Assembly: GCF_023349185.1 (NCBI RefSeq)
Contig: NZ_JAKIKY010000006.1
Coordinates: forward strand, 124,001-188,000
Direction: 5' to 3'
Source: Shewanella aquimarina
GTDB lineage: Bacteria > Pseudomonadota > Gammaproteobacteria > Enterobacterales > Shewanellaceae
DNA length: 64,000 bases
Position 1 is the stretch's first letter. Every line of letters starts with the position of its first letter. Positions 37,701 through 47,089 of this stretch are shown piece after piece. The position numbers and the translations under genes were made by a program. Under the pieces are notes generated by a model. That model ran no database searches, was not told the DNA's origin, and worked only from the letters and a program-made list of their open reading frames with translations.

Positions 37701-38660
37701 ATGCATACAAAAATTCTCGGAACTGGTAGTTATTTGCCAGCGCAAGTCCGTAGCAATCAAGATCTGGAAAAGATGGTGGACACCAGTGACCAGTGGATTG
37801 TTGAACGTACCGGTATTTCAGAGCGCAGAATAGCCGCCGAAGACGAATCAGTATCGACCATGGGTTATGCCGCCGCCGTACGCGCCCTGGAAATGGCAGG
37901 GGTAGACCCTAGCGAGCTGGATATGATCGTATGTGGCACCACCAGTGCTAATAACGCCTTTCCTGCTGCTGCCTGTGAAATTCAGGCGATGCTGGGCGTG
38001 CACACCATTCCGGCCTTCGATGTCGCAGCTGCCTGCTCAGGCTTTGTCTATGCCTTATCGGTTGCCGATCAGTTTGTAAAGACGGGCGCGGCCAAGAAAG
38101 TCTTGGTGATTGGCGCCGATGTCTTGTCGCGTCTGTGTGAGCCAGAAGATCGCACCACCATCATCTTATTTGGTGATGGCGCCGGCGCCGCGGTTGTAGG
38201 CGCTTCAGAAGAGCCAGGCATCATCTCGACCCATATTTACGCCGATGGCCGTCAAGGCGATCTGCTTAAGTGTTCCTTCCCGCCAAGAGCCGGTGAGTCG
38301 TCTCAAGCCGTTGGCTATATGACGATGAAGGGCAACGATGTCTTCAAGGTCGCCGTGACTCAGCTTTCCCATGTGGTCACTGAGACGCTACGCATCAACC
38401 AGATCGATAAATCAGAGATCGACTGGCTGGTGCCTCATCAGGCCAACTTCCGCATCATTAAGGCGACCGCCAAGAAGCTCGACATGAGTCTGGATAAGGT
38501 GGTCTTGACCCTGGCCAAACATGGTAATACCTCGGCAGCCTCTGTGCCGATCGCCTTGGATGAGGCGGTGCGTGACGGACGTATTCAGCGTGGCCAACTC
38601 TTGCTCCTCGAGGCCTTTGGTGCCGGATTTGCCTGGGGCAGCGCGCTGGTTCGTTTTTAG
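37701..38660 (+). CDS. fabH: 3-oxoacyl-ACP synthase III
   Basis: A 319-residue FabH. The Cys-His-Asn triad is visible in [23 protein letters not shown] and [26 protein letters not shown] is the family's N-terminal signature. It condenses acetyl-CoA with malonyl-ACP to start fatty-acid synthesis. It lies 9 bp after plsX. Confidence 0.98.
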   Translation: MHTKILGTGSYLPAQVRSNQDLEKMVDTSDQWIVERTGISERRIAAEDESVSTMGYAAAVRALEMAGVDPSELDMIVCGTTSANNAFPAAACEIQAMLGVHTIPAFDVAAACSGFVYALSVADQFVKTGAAKKVLVIGADVLSRLCEPEDRTTIILFGDGAGAAVVGASEEPGIISTHIYADGRQGDLLKCSFPPRAGESSQAVGYMTMKGNDVFKVAVTQLSHVVTETLRINQIDKSEIDWLVPHQANFRIIKATAKKLDMSLDKVVLTLAKHGNTSAASVPIALDEAVRDGRIQRGQLLLLEAFGAGFAWGSALVRF

Positions 38661-38706
38661 TCGATTTTAGTACTAGAATACATTGATTTAGTAAAGGTAT
38701 ATAAAA

Positions 38707-39633
38707 ATGGAAAAGATTGCTTATGTCTTCCCTGGGCAGGGTTCTCAGGCCGTAGGCATGTTGGCCGAATTGGCGGCGGAACATGAGGTCGTCGGACAAA
38801 CCTTCGCTGAGGCCAGCGAGGTATTAGGCTATGACTTGTGGCAACTGGTACAAGAGGGACCTGCGGAGTCGTTGAATCAGACCGACAAGACCCAGCCAGC
38901 TTTGCTTACTGCAAGTGTCGCCATTTGGCGTGCTATTCAGGCCACATCAGCGCCTCAGCCAGCCTTGCTTGCAGGCCACAGCCTGGGTGAATACTCGGCA
39001 TTGGTATGCGCAGGCGTGATCGATTTTAAAGACGCGGTGAAATTGGTTGAGCTACGTGGTCAACTGATGCAGCAGGCTGTGCCTGCCGGCACTGGCGCCA
39101 TGTTTGCGATTATCGGTCTGGATAACGACGGTATCGCTAAGGCATGTGAAGAGGCGGCGCAAGGTCAAGTCGTTGCTCCGGTTAACTATAACAGCCCTGG
39201 CCAAGTGGTTATCGCCGGTGAGAAGGCGGCGGTAGAGCGTGCGGCGGATGCCTGTAAGGCGGCCGGTGCCAAGATGGCCGTTGCCTTGCCTGTGAGTGTG
39301 CCATCTCACTGCCAGTTGATGAAGCCTGCGGCGGATGAGTTGGCAAAGGCGTTGGACGCATTGAGCTTTAATGCTCCTAGCATTCCTGTGATCAACAACG
39401 TCGATGTGGCTATGCCTGAGGCGGTTGATGCCATTAAAGATGCGCTAGTACGTCAGCTTTACTGCCCGGTTAGATGGTCTGAGACCGTTGAGAAGATGGC
39501 CGCAGAGGGCATCAGTCAGCTGGTTGAAGTGGGCCCAGGCAAGGTGCTAACCGGTTTAGCGAAAAGAATCAATAAATCACTGAGCGCGAAAGTGGCGAAT
39601 GATAGCGCCTCTGTTGCGGCGCTCGGTGAATAA
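38707..39633 (+). CDS. fabD: Malonyl-CoA:ACP transacylase
   Basis: A 308-residue FabD. It has YVFPGQGSQAVGML, the nucleophile LLAGHSLGEYSALV, the Arg region VKLVELRGQLMQ and the His region SVPSHCQLM. QLVEVGPGKVLTGL completes the fold. It loads malonyl units onto AcpP. It begins 46 bp after fabH and ends 10 bp before fabG. Confidence 0.98.
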   Translation: MEKIAYVFPGQGSQAVGMLAELAAEHEVVGQTFAEASEVLGYDLWQLVQEGPAESLNQTDKTQPALLTASVAIWRAIQATSAPQPALLAGHSLGEYSALVCAGVIDFKDAVKLVELRGQLMQQAVPAGTGAMFAIIGLDNDGIAKACEEAAQGQVVAPVNYNSPGQVVIAGEKAAVERAADACKAAGAKMAVALPVSVPSHCQLMKPAADELAKALDALSFNAPSIPVINNVDVAMPEAVDAIKDALVRQLYCPVRWSETVEKMAAEGISQLVEVGPGKVLTGLAKRINKSLSAKVANDSASVAALGE

Positions 39634-39643
39634 GGAGTAATAG

Positions 39644-40390
39644 ATGAGTTTCAATCTCGATTTAACAGGCAAGGTTGCCTTGGTAACCGGTGCTAGCCGC
39701 GGTATTGGCCGCGCGGTCGCCGAAACATTGGTTGAGGCCGGCGCCTTAGTGATCGGCACTGCGACCAGCGAACGTGGCGCAGCCGCTATCCAGGAATACT
39801 TGGGTGATAAGGGTCATGGATTAGTATTAAATGTTACCGATAGTGAATCAGTTGACCAATTATTTGCCTCGATCAAAGAAAAAGTCGGTGAAGTTGATAT
39901 TCTGGTAAACAATGCGGGTATCACGCGCGATAATCTCTTGATGCGTATGAAGGAAGATGAGTGGACGGATATCATAGATACCAACCTGACCTCTCTCTAT
40001 CGCACCTCTAAGCCGGTGTTACGTACAATGATGAAGAAGCGCAGTGGCCGTATTATTAATATTGGCTCTGTTGTAGGCACAATGGGCAATGCAGGTCAGA
40101 CAAACTATTGCGCAGCTAAAGCTGGTTTGATTGGATTTACAAAATCTCTTGCAAGAGAGGTTGCATCTCGTCAAATAACAGTGAATGCTATTGCTCCTGG
40201 GTTTATCCAGACCGATATGACGGATGAGCTGACGGAAGAGCAGCAAAAAGGTATTATGTCACAAGTTCCTATGGAAAGACTGGGACAGCCGCAAGAGATT
40301 GCAAATGCTGTACTGTTTTTAGCATCGGATTCAGCGGCTTACATCACAGGGGAAACTCTGCATGTAAACGGCGGCATGTACATGGTTTAA
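39644..40390 (+). CDS. fabG: 3-oxoacyl-ACP reductase
   Basis: A 248-residue short-chain dehydrogenase. It has the NADPH motif VTGASRGIGRAVAE, VNNAGITRDNLLMRMKEDEW, the catalytic Ser and Tyr-Lys in NIGSVVGTMGNAGQTNYCAAKAG, and the tail GGMYMV typical of FabG. It performs the first reduction of the elongation cycle. Base composition drops toward AT in the second half compared with fabD, which I note without interpretation. Confidence 0.98.
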   Translation: MSFNLDLTGKVALVTGASRGIGRAVAETLVEAGALVIGTATSERGAAAIQEYLGDKGHGLVLNVTDSESVDQLFASIKEKVGEVDILVNNAGITRDNLLMRMKEDEWTDIIDTNLTSLYRTSKPVLRTMMKKRSGRIINIGSVVGTMGNAGQTNYCAAKAGLIGFTKSLAREVASRQITVNAIAPGFIQTDMTDELTEEQQKGIMSQVPMERLGQPQEIANAVLFLASDSAAYITGETLHVNGGMYMV

Positions 40391-40447
40391 ACGTCGGTTA
40401 TAACAACTGACTGATTTTGATTGATTTTTGGCGTAGACTTACGTAGG

Positions 40448-40468
40448 TTTTGTGGTTAGACCACAAAA
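40448..40468 (+). promoter_or_regulatory. Perfect hairpin upstream of acpP
   Basis: TTTTGTGG and CCACAAAA are complementary with a TTAGA loop. It lacks a T tail, so it may attenuate read-through from fabG, be an RNA-processing site, or be an operator. Just after it, TTGCAT (40476) and TAAACT (40498) are 16 bp apart and could be an acpP promoter. Confidence 0.5.
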
Positions 40469-40550
40469 GTTAAGCTTGCATTGTGTGCCAAATTGAATAA
40501 ACTACTCGCAATCTTACGCAAGTGCGTAATTTGAATAGGAAAGAAAACTA

Positions 40551-40784
40551 ATGAGCAACATCGAAGAACGTGTAAAGAAAATCATTATCGAGCAACTGGG
40601 CGTTAAAGAAGAAGACGTAAAACCAGCAGCATCTTTCGTTGACGACCTAGGTGCAGATTCTCTGGACACCGTTGAGTTGGTAATGGCTCTAGAAGAAGAG
40701 TTTGACACTGAGATCCCTGATGAAGAAGCTGAAAAGATCACTACTGTTCAGGCAGCGATCGATTACGTTTCTAAGAATCAGTAA
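40551..40784 (+). CDS. acpP: Acyl carrier protein
   Basis: A 77-residue acidic ACP. The phosphopantetheine Ser is in [21 protein letters not shown], at residue 37 by direct count. It carries growing acyl chains as thioesters. The 160-bp gap after fabG, with a hairpin and promoter candidate, suggests extra transcription, which fits its need for high expression. A terminator follows it. Confidence 0.98.
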   Translation: MSNIEERVKKIIIEQLGVKEEDVKPAASFVDDLGADSLDTVELVMALEEEFDTEIPDEEAEKITTVQAAIDYVSKNQ

Positions 40785-40797
40785 TACTGAATTCTCT

Positions 40798-40828
40798 AAA
40801 ACAGGCGGCAATTTTGCCGCCTGTTTTT
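40798..40828 (+). terminator. Terminator/attenuator after acpP
   Basis: AAAACAGGCGGCA / TGCCGCCTGTTTT with an ATTT loop and a T run. It would set a high acpP to fabF mRNA ratio. Confidence 0.9.
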
Positions 40829-40952
40829 GTTTGAGGGCTAGGCGCAGGTGAGGGCGGATGCCCGTCTGAGTTTCCTGTGCTATAACCTAATAAGCCTTGT
40901 TTTTCCGGCCTCCTTCGAGGCCTCCCATCTCATTCTAGTGAAAGGTGAAAAC

Positions 40953-42194
40953 GTGTCTAAACGTCGTGTAGTCATCACAGGTATTGGTCTTGTCACACCA
41001 GTCGGCAATACCGTAGAGACCTCCTGGAAAGCCCTGCTTGCGGGACAGAGCGGTATTGCACCGATAACCAAATTTGATGCCAGCGAGTTCTCAACTCGTT
41101 TCAGCGGCTCGGTCAAAGATTTTGACGTAGAGCAGTACCTGCCTAAGAAAGAAGCCCGTAAGATGGATCTCTTTATCCAATACGGTATGGCGGCGGGTAT
41201 CCAGGCGATTGAAGACGCCGGTTTGAATATGGAAGTGGAAGATCCCACTCGTGTCGGTACCGCCATCGGCGCCGGTATGGGCGGTATGCCACTGATCGAA
41301 GCGGCACATTCGGCCCTGTTAAAGGGCGGTCCACGCAAGATCTCGCCATTTTTCGTGCCCAGCACCATCATCAACATGATCGCCGGTCATCTGTCGATCA
41401 AGTATGGCATGACAGGCCCTAACTTTGCGGTCACCACCGCCTGTACCACAGGCGTGCACAACATCGGCTTTGCTGCACGTACCATCGCCTATGGCGATGC
41501 CGATGTGATGATTGCCGGCGGCGCAGAGGATGTGACCTGTCCGCTAGCCGTTGGCGGCTTCGGTTCGGCTAAGGCGCTCTCGACCCGCAACGACGATCCC
41601 GTTGCGGCCAGCCGTCCCTGGGATAAGGACAGAGATGGTTTCGTCATCGGTGACGGTGCCGGCATCATGGTGATGGAAGAGTATGAGCACGCTAAGGCGC
41701 GCGGTGCAACCATCTATGGTGAGCTGGTTGGCTTTGGTATGAGCGGTGACGCCTTCCATATGACCTCGCCACCGGCGGATGGTGCAGGCGCTGCATTGGC
41801 GATGGAAAATGCCATCAAGGATGCAGCTATCGACAAGCAGCTAGTGGGTTACATCAATGCTCACGGCACCTCAACACCTGCAGGCGATAAGGCCGAGGCC
41901 TCTGCGGTGAAGAATGTGTTTGGCGATCATGCCTACAACTTGTTGGTGAGCTCGACCAAATCGATGACGGGCCATCTGCTTGGCGCGGCCGGTGCAGTCG
42001 AAGCCATTATTACCCTGCTGGCGCTGCGCGACCAGATGATCCCACCGACCATTAATCTGGATAATCCAGACGAAGGCTGCGATCTTGATTTCGTACCGCA
42101 CACGGCGCGTGCTCACGCGTTTGATTACGCCCTGTGTAACTCCTTCGGTTTCGGCGGTACTAACGGGTCATTGTTGTTTAAACGTGGCGAATAA
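40953..42194 (+). CDS. fabF: 3-oxoacyl-ACP synthase II
   Basis: A 413-residue FabF, the E. coli length. It starts [18 protein letters not shown]. The catalytic Cys is in [14 protein letters not shown] and the two His are in [11 protein letters not shown] and [29 protein letters not shown] is at the C-terminus. GTG at 40953 has AAAGGTGA upstream, so the longer frame from 40848 is not used. It elongates C16:1 to C18:1 and general chains. In E. coli pabC would follow; here it does not. Confidence 0.97.
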   Translation: MSKRRVVITGIGLVTPVGNTVETSWKALLAGQSGIAPITKFDASEFSTRFSGSVKDFDVEQYLPKKEARKMDLFIQYGMAAGIQAIEDAGLNMEVEDPTRVGTAIGAGMGGMPLIEAAHSALLKGGPRKISPFFVPSTIINMIAGHLSIKYGMTGPNFAVTTACTTGVHNIGFAARTIAYGDADVMIAGGAEDVTCPLAVGGFGSAKALSTRNDDPVAASRPWDKDRDGFVIGDGAGIMVMEEYEHAKARGATIYGELVGFGMSGDAFHMTSPPADGAGAALAMENAIKDAAIDKQLVGYINAHGTSTPAGDKAEASAVKNVFGDHAYNLLVSSTKSMTGHLLGAAGAVEAIITLLALRDQMIPPTINLDNPDEGCDLDFVPHTARAHAFDYALCNSFGFGGTNGSLLFKRGE

Positions 42195-42211
42195 GTATCA
42201 GTTTTAAAGCG

Positions 42212-42238
42212 AAAAAGCACCTTAATGGTGCTTTTTTT
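42212..42238 (+). terminator. Terminator of fabF
   Basis: AAAAAGCACC / GGTGCTTTTTTT with a TTAAT loop, 17 bp past the stop. It closes the yceD-fabF cluster. Confidence 0.9.
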
Positions 42239-42352
42239 ATGTTTGAGTTAAGTTGGAATGGTGCCTGAATTAAGCTTAGTTCATCTCTATTGGCAGCGAC
42301 AAAAAGCAGGCAGATAATCTGGCTCTGTTAACTTCACTCTGATGGTGTCATC

Positions 42353-42712
42353 GTGTTAAATCCAGTCGTTGTTCCGTTAATGCCCATGGTTGGTCTGCTC
42401 ACCGCTAACCTCAATGGACTCATTCGTGGTGAGCATTCATTTCGTCTGCCTGTGGGGCTAAAGACCTTCATTCTCGCCTCGGCCGCGTTTGCCACCGTTT
42501 GGTTCGCCTTATTGGTCACCGCCATCTATAGCGGTGGTGATACCAATCTGGCCGCCGGCGTCGAGGTGCTCGTGCTCTTCCTGCTGGGGATTGGCCTCTC
42601 TCGATTTATCAAGATCCCGGCTATCTTGGGCCAACGCGCCCTGCTTTGGGTGTTTCGCCTGAGTCTGCCATTGATCCTCGCGGCCTGTCTTGCGGTAGTC
42701 CGTTGGGGATAA
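42353..42712 (+). CDS. Hypothetical small membrane protein
   Basis: I do not recognise this gene. It encodes up to 119 residues with about three hydrophobic segments: around 38-60 (FILASAAFATVWFALLVTAIY), 65-82 (LAAGVEVLVLFLLGIGL) and 95-117. The GTG at 42353 has no Shine-Dalgarno, and ATG at 42380 (MPMVGLL) is an alternative start. There are no overlapping genes on either strand, and coding-like codon use suggests it is real. It may share a transcript with the thioesterase 86 bp further on. Confidence 0.5.
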   Translation: MLNPVVVPLMPMVGLLTANLNGLIRGEHSFRLPVGLKTFILASAAFATVWFALLVTAIYSGGDTNLAAGVEVLVLFLLGIGLSRFIKIPAILGQRALLWVFRLSLPLILAACLAVVRWG

Positions 42713-42798
42713 CTGCGCTAAAAGCATGATTCTTAGTTACTATCTCGGACTTATTTGCAGTACACTTTAGTTTTATTAGCTCTGATGAGGTGGCTGTG

Positions 42799-43278
42799 AT
42801 GGCGGGACAAGATAGAGAAAGCACCCTGCGATTTTTGGCCGAACCGGCCGATGTTAACTTTGGCGGTAAGGTGCATGGTGGTGCGGTCATGAAGTGGATC
42901 GATTTAGCCGCCTACGCCTGTGCGGCGGGCTGGAGCGGAAAGTACTGCATCACCGCCTATGCAGGGGGCATACGTTTCGTTAAACCCATTCATGTGGGCA
43001 ACATAGTCGAGGTCGGGGCAAAGGTTATCTACACCGGCCGGACCTCGATGCATATCGGAATAGACGTGAAAGCGGGCGATCCTAAACATCCTGAGCGCCA
43101 CCTTACCACCCACTGTATCGTGATCATGGTGGCCGTGGATGATTCCGGTCAGCCGTCATCCGTGCCTGAGTGGGTGCCTGTCACCGAGTCTGATAAGCTG
43201 ATGCGCGAATCTGCCATTCGTCTGATGGAGATGCGTAAGAAGATTGGTGCCGAGATGGAAGCACACCTTAAACCTTAA
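42799..43278 (+). CDS. Hotdog-fold acyl-CoA thioesterase
   Basis: A 159-residue hotdog protein of the YciA/BACH type. The family segment DVNFGGKVHGGAVMKWIDLAAYACAAGW contains the substrate-entry Asp and HGG. YAGGIRFVKPIHVGNIVEVGAKV and MHIGIDVKAGDPK follow. It hydrolyses acyl-CoA thioesters; chain-length preference cannot be read from sequence. ATG 42799 is preferred over GTG 42790 because TGAGG (42786-42790) is then 8 nt upstream. Confidence 0.88.
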   Translation: MAGQDRESTLRFLAEPADVNFGGKVHGGAVMKWIDLAAYACAAGWSGKYCITAYAGGIRFVKPIHVGNIVEVGAKVIYTGRTSMHIGIDVKAGDPKHPERHLTTHCIVIMVAVDDSGQPSSVPEWVPVTESDKLMRESAIRLMEMRKKIGAEMEAHLKP

Positions 43279-43329
43279 CTCATAAACCCTAACTCGGAAA
43301 TCTTAGGGCTTGGCTGCTCATTATCGTCT

Positions 43330-44919
43330 ATGACTCTACCTTCAGCTGAATCTAGCGCCCGAGCCAGTACCGCGGGCGATAATCCTTATTTCCTCGCTCT
43401 GGACTATGGTACCCAGAGCGTTAGAGCCTTAGTGTTCGACCGCCAAGGGCAGCTCATCGCAAAACGACAGCACGCAGTGCAGCCCTATCGTGATGGTGCG
43501 CCCGGCGTGAGTGAGCAGTCGGCCGACTATTGTTATCGCCAGTTGGTGGATGTGGTGCGCGGCCTCTTCGAGCACACCCAGGTGTTACCTGGTCAGATCA
43601 AGGGAATGGCGCTGACGACCCAAAGAGCCTGCACTGTGCTGCTCGACGATGCAGGGGAGGCAATATCGCCTGTCTACATGTGGTCCGATAGACGGTTGGC
43701 GAGCAACGAGTTGCCACCTATGGCCTGGTACTACCGCCTGGGCTTTCTCTGCATAGGCCTTAGGCGGCGAATTCAATACCTGCGACGCGCTGCTAAGGTG
43801 AACTATCTGTTTGAGCATCATAAAGACAAGCTGGTTGCCGCCGACAAGGTGGCGCTGCTCAGCGGCTATCTCACCGGAAAGATCACCGGACGTCTCATCG
43901 ACAGCGAGGCATCTCAGGTGGCTTATCTGCCCTTCGATTACCGCCGCAAAACCTGGGCGAATCGCCGCAGCTGGCGTTGGCAGTCGCTGGCGTGCAGTCC
44001 ATCACAGATGGTGCCTTTGGCCGCGCCGACTCAGGCCATTGGGAAGGTGAGTGAGCATTTTGCCAAGGATACCGGGTTAGCAACTGGCCTTGCCGTTTAT
44101 GGCGCCGGAGCCGATAAGGCCTGTGAGGTGTACGCGGCTGGCTGCGGCGAGCAGGATATTGCCTGTATCAGTCTGGGCAGCGCGGCCATACTCGCCTGGG
44201 GCGGTCACAGATACCGCGAGGCCTATCGTTATCTTCCAGCCTTTCCCTCGATTGAGGCGACAGATTATATCACTGAGATCCAGCTAGAGAGAGGCTTTTG
44301 GCTGCTCAGTTGGCTCATCGAGCAGTTTGGCGCGCAGGAGGTTAAAGACTCCACGGCGCTCGGCATTAGCCCAGAGCAATATATCACCCAGGCCATCGCC
44401 AAGGTGCCCATAGGCGCGGATGGCCTCCTGCTGAGCCCGCTGTGGGCGCAAGGCGTCATCTACCCAGGGCCAGAGGCGAGAGGCAGCATTATCGGTTTTA
44501 CGCCAGAGCATGGCCGGCTGCACCTTTACCGCGCCGCCATCGAGGGGATCTTGATGACCCTCAAGCAGGGTTTGCTTCGTTTGGAGCGGCTCAAGGGATC
44601 ACCCTTTAGGCGGGTTCGGGTGACAGGCGGTGGCGCACAAAGCGATCTGGTGATGCAGATGTGCGCCGACATTTTTAACCGTCCGGTGGAGCGTTTATCA
44701 TTGCATGAAGCCTCGGGGCTGGGCGCCGCCATGTGCTGCGCCGTAGGCGCGGGGATCTATCCTGATCTCGCCAGCGCCAGACGCCAGATGCGCCGTCTGG
44801 GTGAAAAGTTCGAACCCCAGGCCGAGCATGTGGCACAATATGCCAGCGTGTTTAAAGCCTATGAGGCCTTGTACCCCCAAATAAAACCTTTCTTTAAGAA
44901 GGTGAATAAGCAGTATTAA
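43330..44919 (+). CDS. FGGY-family carbohydrate kinase, substrate unknown
   Basis: A 529-residue FGGY kinase. The N-terminal ATP/Asp motif is LALDYGTQSVRALVFDRQG, with KGMALTTQRACTVLLD near 95-110. GAGADKACEVYAAG and the C-terminal FGGY signature RVTGGGAQSDLVMQMCADIFNRPVERL follow, then HEASGLGAAM. Family members phosphorylate xylulose, glycerol, ribulose, fuculose or autoinducer-2; I cannot assign one. No sugar transporter or isomerase is nearby. A dehydrogenase follows 23 bp later and probably shares its transcript. Confidence 0.87.
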   Translation: MTLPSAESSARASTAGDNPYFLALDYGTQSVRALVFDRQGQLIAKRQHAVQPYRDGAPGVSEQSADYCYRQLVDVVRGLFEHTQVLPGQIKGMALTTQRACTVLLDDAGEAISPVYMWSDRRLASNELPPMAWYYRLGFLCIGLRRRIQYLRRAAKVNYLFEHHKDKLVAADKVALLSGYLTGKITGRLIDSEASQVAYLPFDYRRKTWANRRSWRWQSLACSPSQMVPLAAPTQAIGKVSEHFAKDTGLATGLAVYGAGADKACEVYAAGCGEQDIACISLGSAAILAWGGHRYREAYRYLPAFPSIEATDYITEIQLERGFWLLSWLIEQFGAQEVKDSTALGISPEQYITQAIAKVPIGADGLLLSPLWAQGVIYPGPEARGSIIGFTPEHGRLHLYRAAIEGILMTLKQGLLRLERLKGSPFRRVRVTGGGAQSDLVMQMCADIFNRPVERLSLHEASGLGAAMCCAVGAGIYPDLASARRQMRRLGEKFEPQAEHVAQYASVFKAYEALYPQIKPFFKKVNKQY

Positions 44920-44942
44920 TCAATAAAGAGATAGGACAGAAG

Positions 44943-45818
44943 ATGGCAAAGGTAGCATTTTTAGGATTAGGCGTGATGGGATACCCAATGGCGGGGCATC
45001 TGGTGAAGCATGGTCATGAGGTAACTGTCTATAACCGTACGCAGGCCAAGGCACAGGCCTGGTGTGATACCTATGGCGGGAACTGGTGCCCGACGCCTTT
45101 CGAGGCGGCTAAAGGACAAGACTTTGTATTTGTCTGCGTCGGCAACGATGACGATTTGCGCTCTGTGGTGCTGGGAGATACCGGTGCCCTGGCGGCCATG
45201 GAAGAGGGCAGCATTCTGGTCGACCACACCACGGCATCTGCGGATGTGGCGCGTGAGCTTGGCGGTGCGGCAAAAGCGAAAGGTATTGGCTTTATCGATG
45301 CGCCAGTCTCCGGTGGACAAGCCGGCGCCGAGAATGGCGTGCTGACCGTTATGGTGGGTGGCGAAGCCGCCGACTTTGAGGCTGCCAAACCTGTGATGCA
45401 GGCTTATGCTCGCTGTTCAGAGCTGCTAGGTGAGGTGGGCAGTGGTCAACTTACTAAGATGGTAAACCAGATCTGTATCGCAGGCGTGGTACAGGGCTTG
45501 GCCGAGGGCTTACACTTTGCCCGTAGCGCCGGACTCGATGGTGAGAGAGTGGTCGAGGTGATCAGTAAAGGCGCCGCGCAATCTTGGCAGATGGAGAACC
45601 GTTATCAGACCATGTGGCAGGGACAATATGACTTTGGTTTTGCCGTCGACTGGATGCGTAAAGATCTAGGCATCGCCCTGGATGAAGCGCGCCGTAATGG
45701 CTCGCACCTGCCGTTGACGGCATTGGTCGACCAATTCTATAGCGAGGTTCAGGCTCAGGGCGGTCAGCGCTGGGATACCTCAAGCCTGTTAGCGCGCTTG
45801 GAGAAGAGCCGCGGCTAA
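44943..45818 (+). CDS. 3-hydroxyisobutyrate dehydrogenase-family oxidoreductase
   Basis: A 291-residue beta-hydroxyacid dehydrogenase. The NAD(P) motif is VAFLGLGVMGYPMAGHL, the substrate motif DAPVSGGQAGAENG and the catalytic Lys region GQLTKMVNQICIAG. KDLGIALDEA near the end is also typical. It reduces or oxidises a short hydroxyacid or semialdehyde; Arg after NR (VYNRTQAK) suggests NADPH. Pairing with the FGGY kinase hints at one small sugar-acid pathway. A dispersed repeat starts directly after the stop codon. Confidence 0.88.
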   Translation: MAKVAFLGLGVMGYPMAGHLVKHGHEVTVYNRTQAKAQAWCDTYGGNWCPTPFEAAKGQDFVFVCVGNDDDLRSVVLGDTGALAAMEEGSILVDHTTASADVARELGGAAKAKGIGFIDAPVSGGQAGAENGVLTVMVGGEAADFEAAKPVMQAYARCSELLGEVGSGQLTKMVNQICIAGVVQGLAEGLHFARSAGLDGERVVEVISKGAAQSWQMENRYQTMWQGQYDFGFAVDWMRKDLGIALDEARRNGSHLPLTALVDQFYSEVQAQGGQRWDTSSLLARLEKSRG

Positions 45819-45979
45819 TACCAATCGTAATAAATAATTGATCATTCTAGCTTGTTAAAACGCTCGATAACTGTATTAGTATTTTTAATTGTAGAATAAC
45901 TACTTATCTAAAAATCCTGCTTTGTTCTCAAGCGTTTTTCCTGCGCTATTTCTGATCACATGTTTACCGTGATTGGTAT
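45818..45979 (+). repeat. Dispersed palindromic repeat, copy 1
   Basis: An element of about 162 bp bounded by ATACCAATC and GATTGGTAT. It contains a long-range stem (AAAACGCTCGATAAC, 45857-45871, with GTTCTCAAGCGTTTTT, 45924-45939). Its reverse complement recurs at 51227-51395, including a 39-nt stretch identical between copies (here about 45890-45928). It begins at the last base of the preceding stop codon. No protein is encoded. It looks like a MITE or REP/ERIC-like non-autonomous element. Confidence 0.85.
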
Positions 45980-46026
45980 AATATCACGTACCCTGGTTAC
46001 TGCTAAAACCGCAGTTGCCAAATATT

Positions 46027-46055
46027 AAAAAAGGACTGCCAAGCAGTCCTTTTTT
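46027..46055 (-). terminator. Terminator of cdd
   Basis: AAAAAAGGACTGC / GCAGTCCTTTTTT with a CAA loop, 28 bp beyond the cdd stop. The stem and both tails also work on the plus strand. Confidence 0.9.
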
Positions 46056-46082
46056 GATCGTCAATGATTTTGACTAGTGTCT

Positions 46083-46973
46083 TTACACCGGATCGACCAT
46101 GATGTGCTCAAGTTCGACTGCCGCTACCGCGTGTAGCGCATCCATGGTGGCTCCCACTAGTGAGATCTTACCTTGGCTCGATTCGATCAACACGGCGCGG
46201 TTGATCTCGCTAAAATCGCGGTTATGTCTGGCCATTGCCGACAAGGCCATCTGCATCGGCAGCATGGATGGGTTAAACGCTGCATTTTCCGCATAGCGGC
46301 CGCAGAAGGTCGCGCCATCGCGTGTCTCTAACACTACGGCGGCATAGCCTTCACTGTATGGCGCGTAGCTCAGGCTCAGATGGTCCAGAGCCTCGATGAT
46401 CATGGGATCGGCGCTTTCCAGGGCAAACTCGTGCTGCTGTTTGGACAGCAGTGGCGTCTTGATATTCAGATCGGCCGGGCCGAAGGCGTAGGGCAGATAG
46501 TGAGACAAGGGCTGAGTCGCCTGCTCAGGCAGGTGAATGCGGATGGCTTGCCCCTCGACCAATTCATTCATAAATTGACGGCAGTGACCACAGGGAGAGG
46601 CGTTGACTATGATATCTTCGATACCCGTCTCACCGCTTAACCAGGCGTGGCTGATGGCGCTCTGCTCGGCGTGCACGCTATGGAAAAGCGCCTCGCCGTC
46701 GAGCTCCAGGTTGGCTCCCATGTAGATGTCGCCGCTGGCGCCCTTGGCGATAGCGCCTACATAAAACTCACTAATGGGAGGCTTGGCGAGTGCCGCAGCT
46801 ATCGGCAGCATGGCGAGCAGTAACTCATCCTGGCTCATCTGGGTGGCCTGGGCGAGGTCGGCCACCTGCTGGGCGTCCATATGCCCGGCAAAGTCCTGGT
46901 TCAATAAAGGGACTAATTGATCTGCCAAAGGTTGTGGCAGTTGAGCTATGCAGTGAACAAATCTATCTTGCAT
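46083..46973 (-). CDS. cdd: Cytidine deaminase
   Basis: A 296-residue two-domain cytidine deaminase like E. coli Cdd. The catalytic half has [19 protein letters not shown] (zinc His, proton-shuttling Glu) and [15 protein letters not shown] (two zinc Cys). The C-terminal half is the degenerate second deaminase domain. It converts cytidine and deoxycytidine to uridine forms in salvage. It is a single-gene unit with its own terminator. Confidence 0.97.
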   Translation of the reverse strand: MQDRFVHCIAQLPQPLADQLVPLLNQDFAGHMDAQQVADLAQATQMSQDELLLAMLPIAAALAKPPISEFYVGAIAKGASGDIYMGANLELDGEALFHSVHAEQSAISHAWLSGETGIEDIIVNASPCGHCRQFMNELVEGQAIRIHLPEQATQPLSHYLPYAFGPADLNIKTPLLSKQQHEFALESADPMIIEALDHLSLSYAPYSEGYAAVVLETRDGATFCGRYAENAAFNPSMLPMQMALSAMARHNRDFSEINRAVLIESSQGKISLVGATMDALHAVAAVELEHIMVDPV

Positions 46974-47089
46974 GAGCTTGATCCTTAATTGTTAAGCTAT
47001 TGGAAAATCATTTTAGTAACTAAGTTACCATGAAAACGGGATCTGACGCCCATTTTGATGGCTGTTTCGACTAAATTACCGCTTTTCGA

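Noticed and set aside
40848..40952. 35-residue N-terminal extension of FabF
   Set aside because: The GTG at 40953 has a good ribosome site and gives the standard 413-residue protein.
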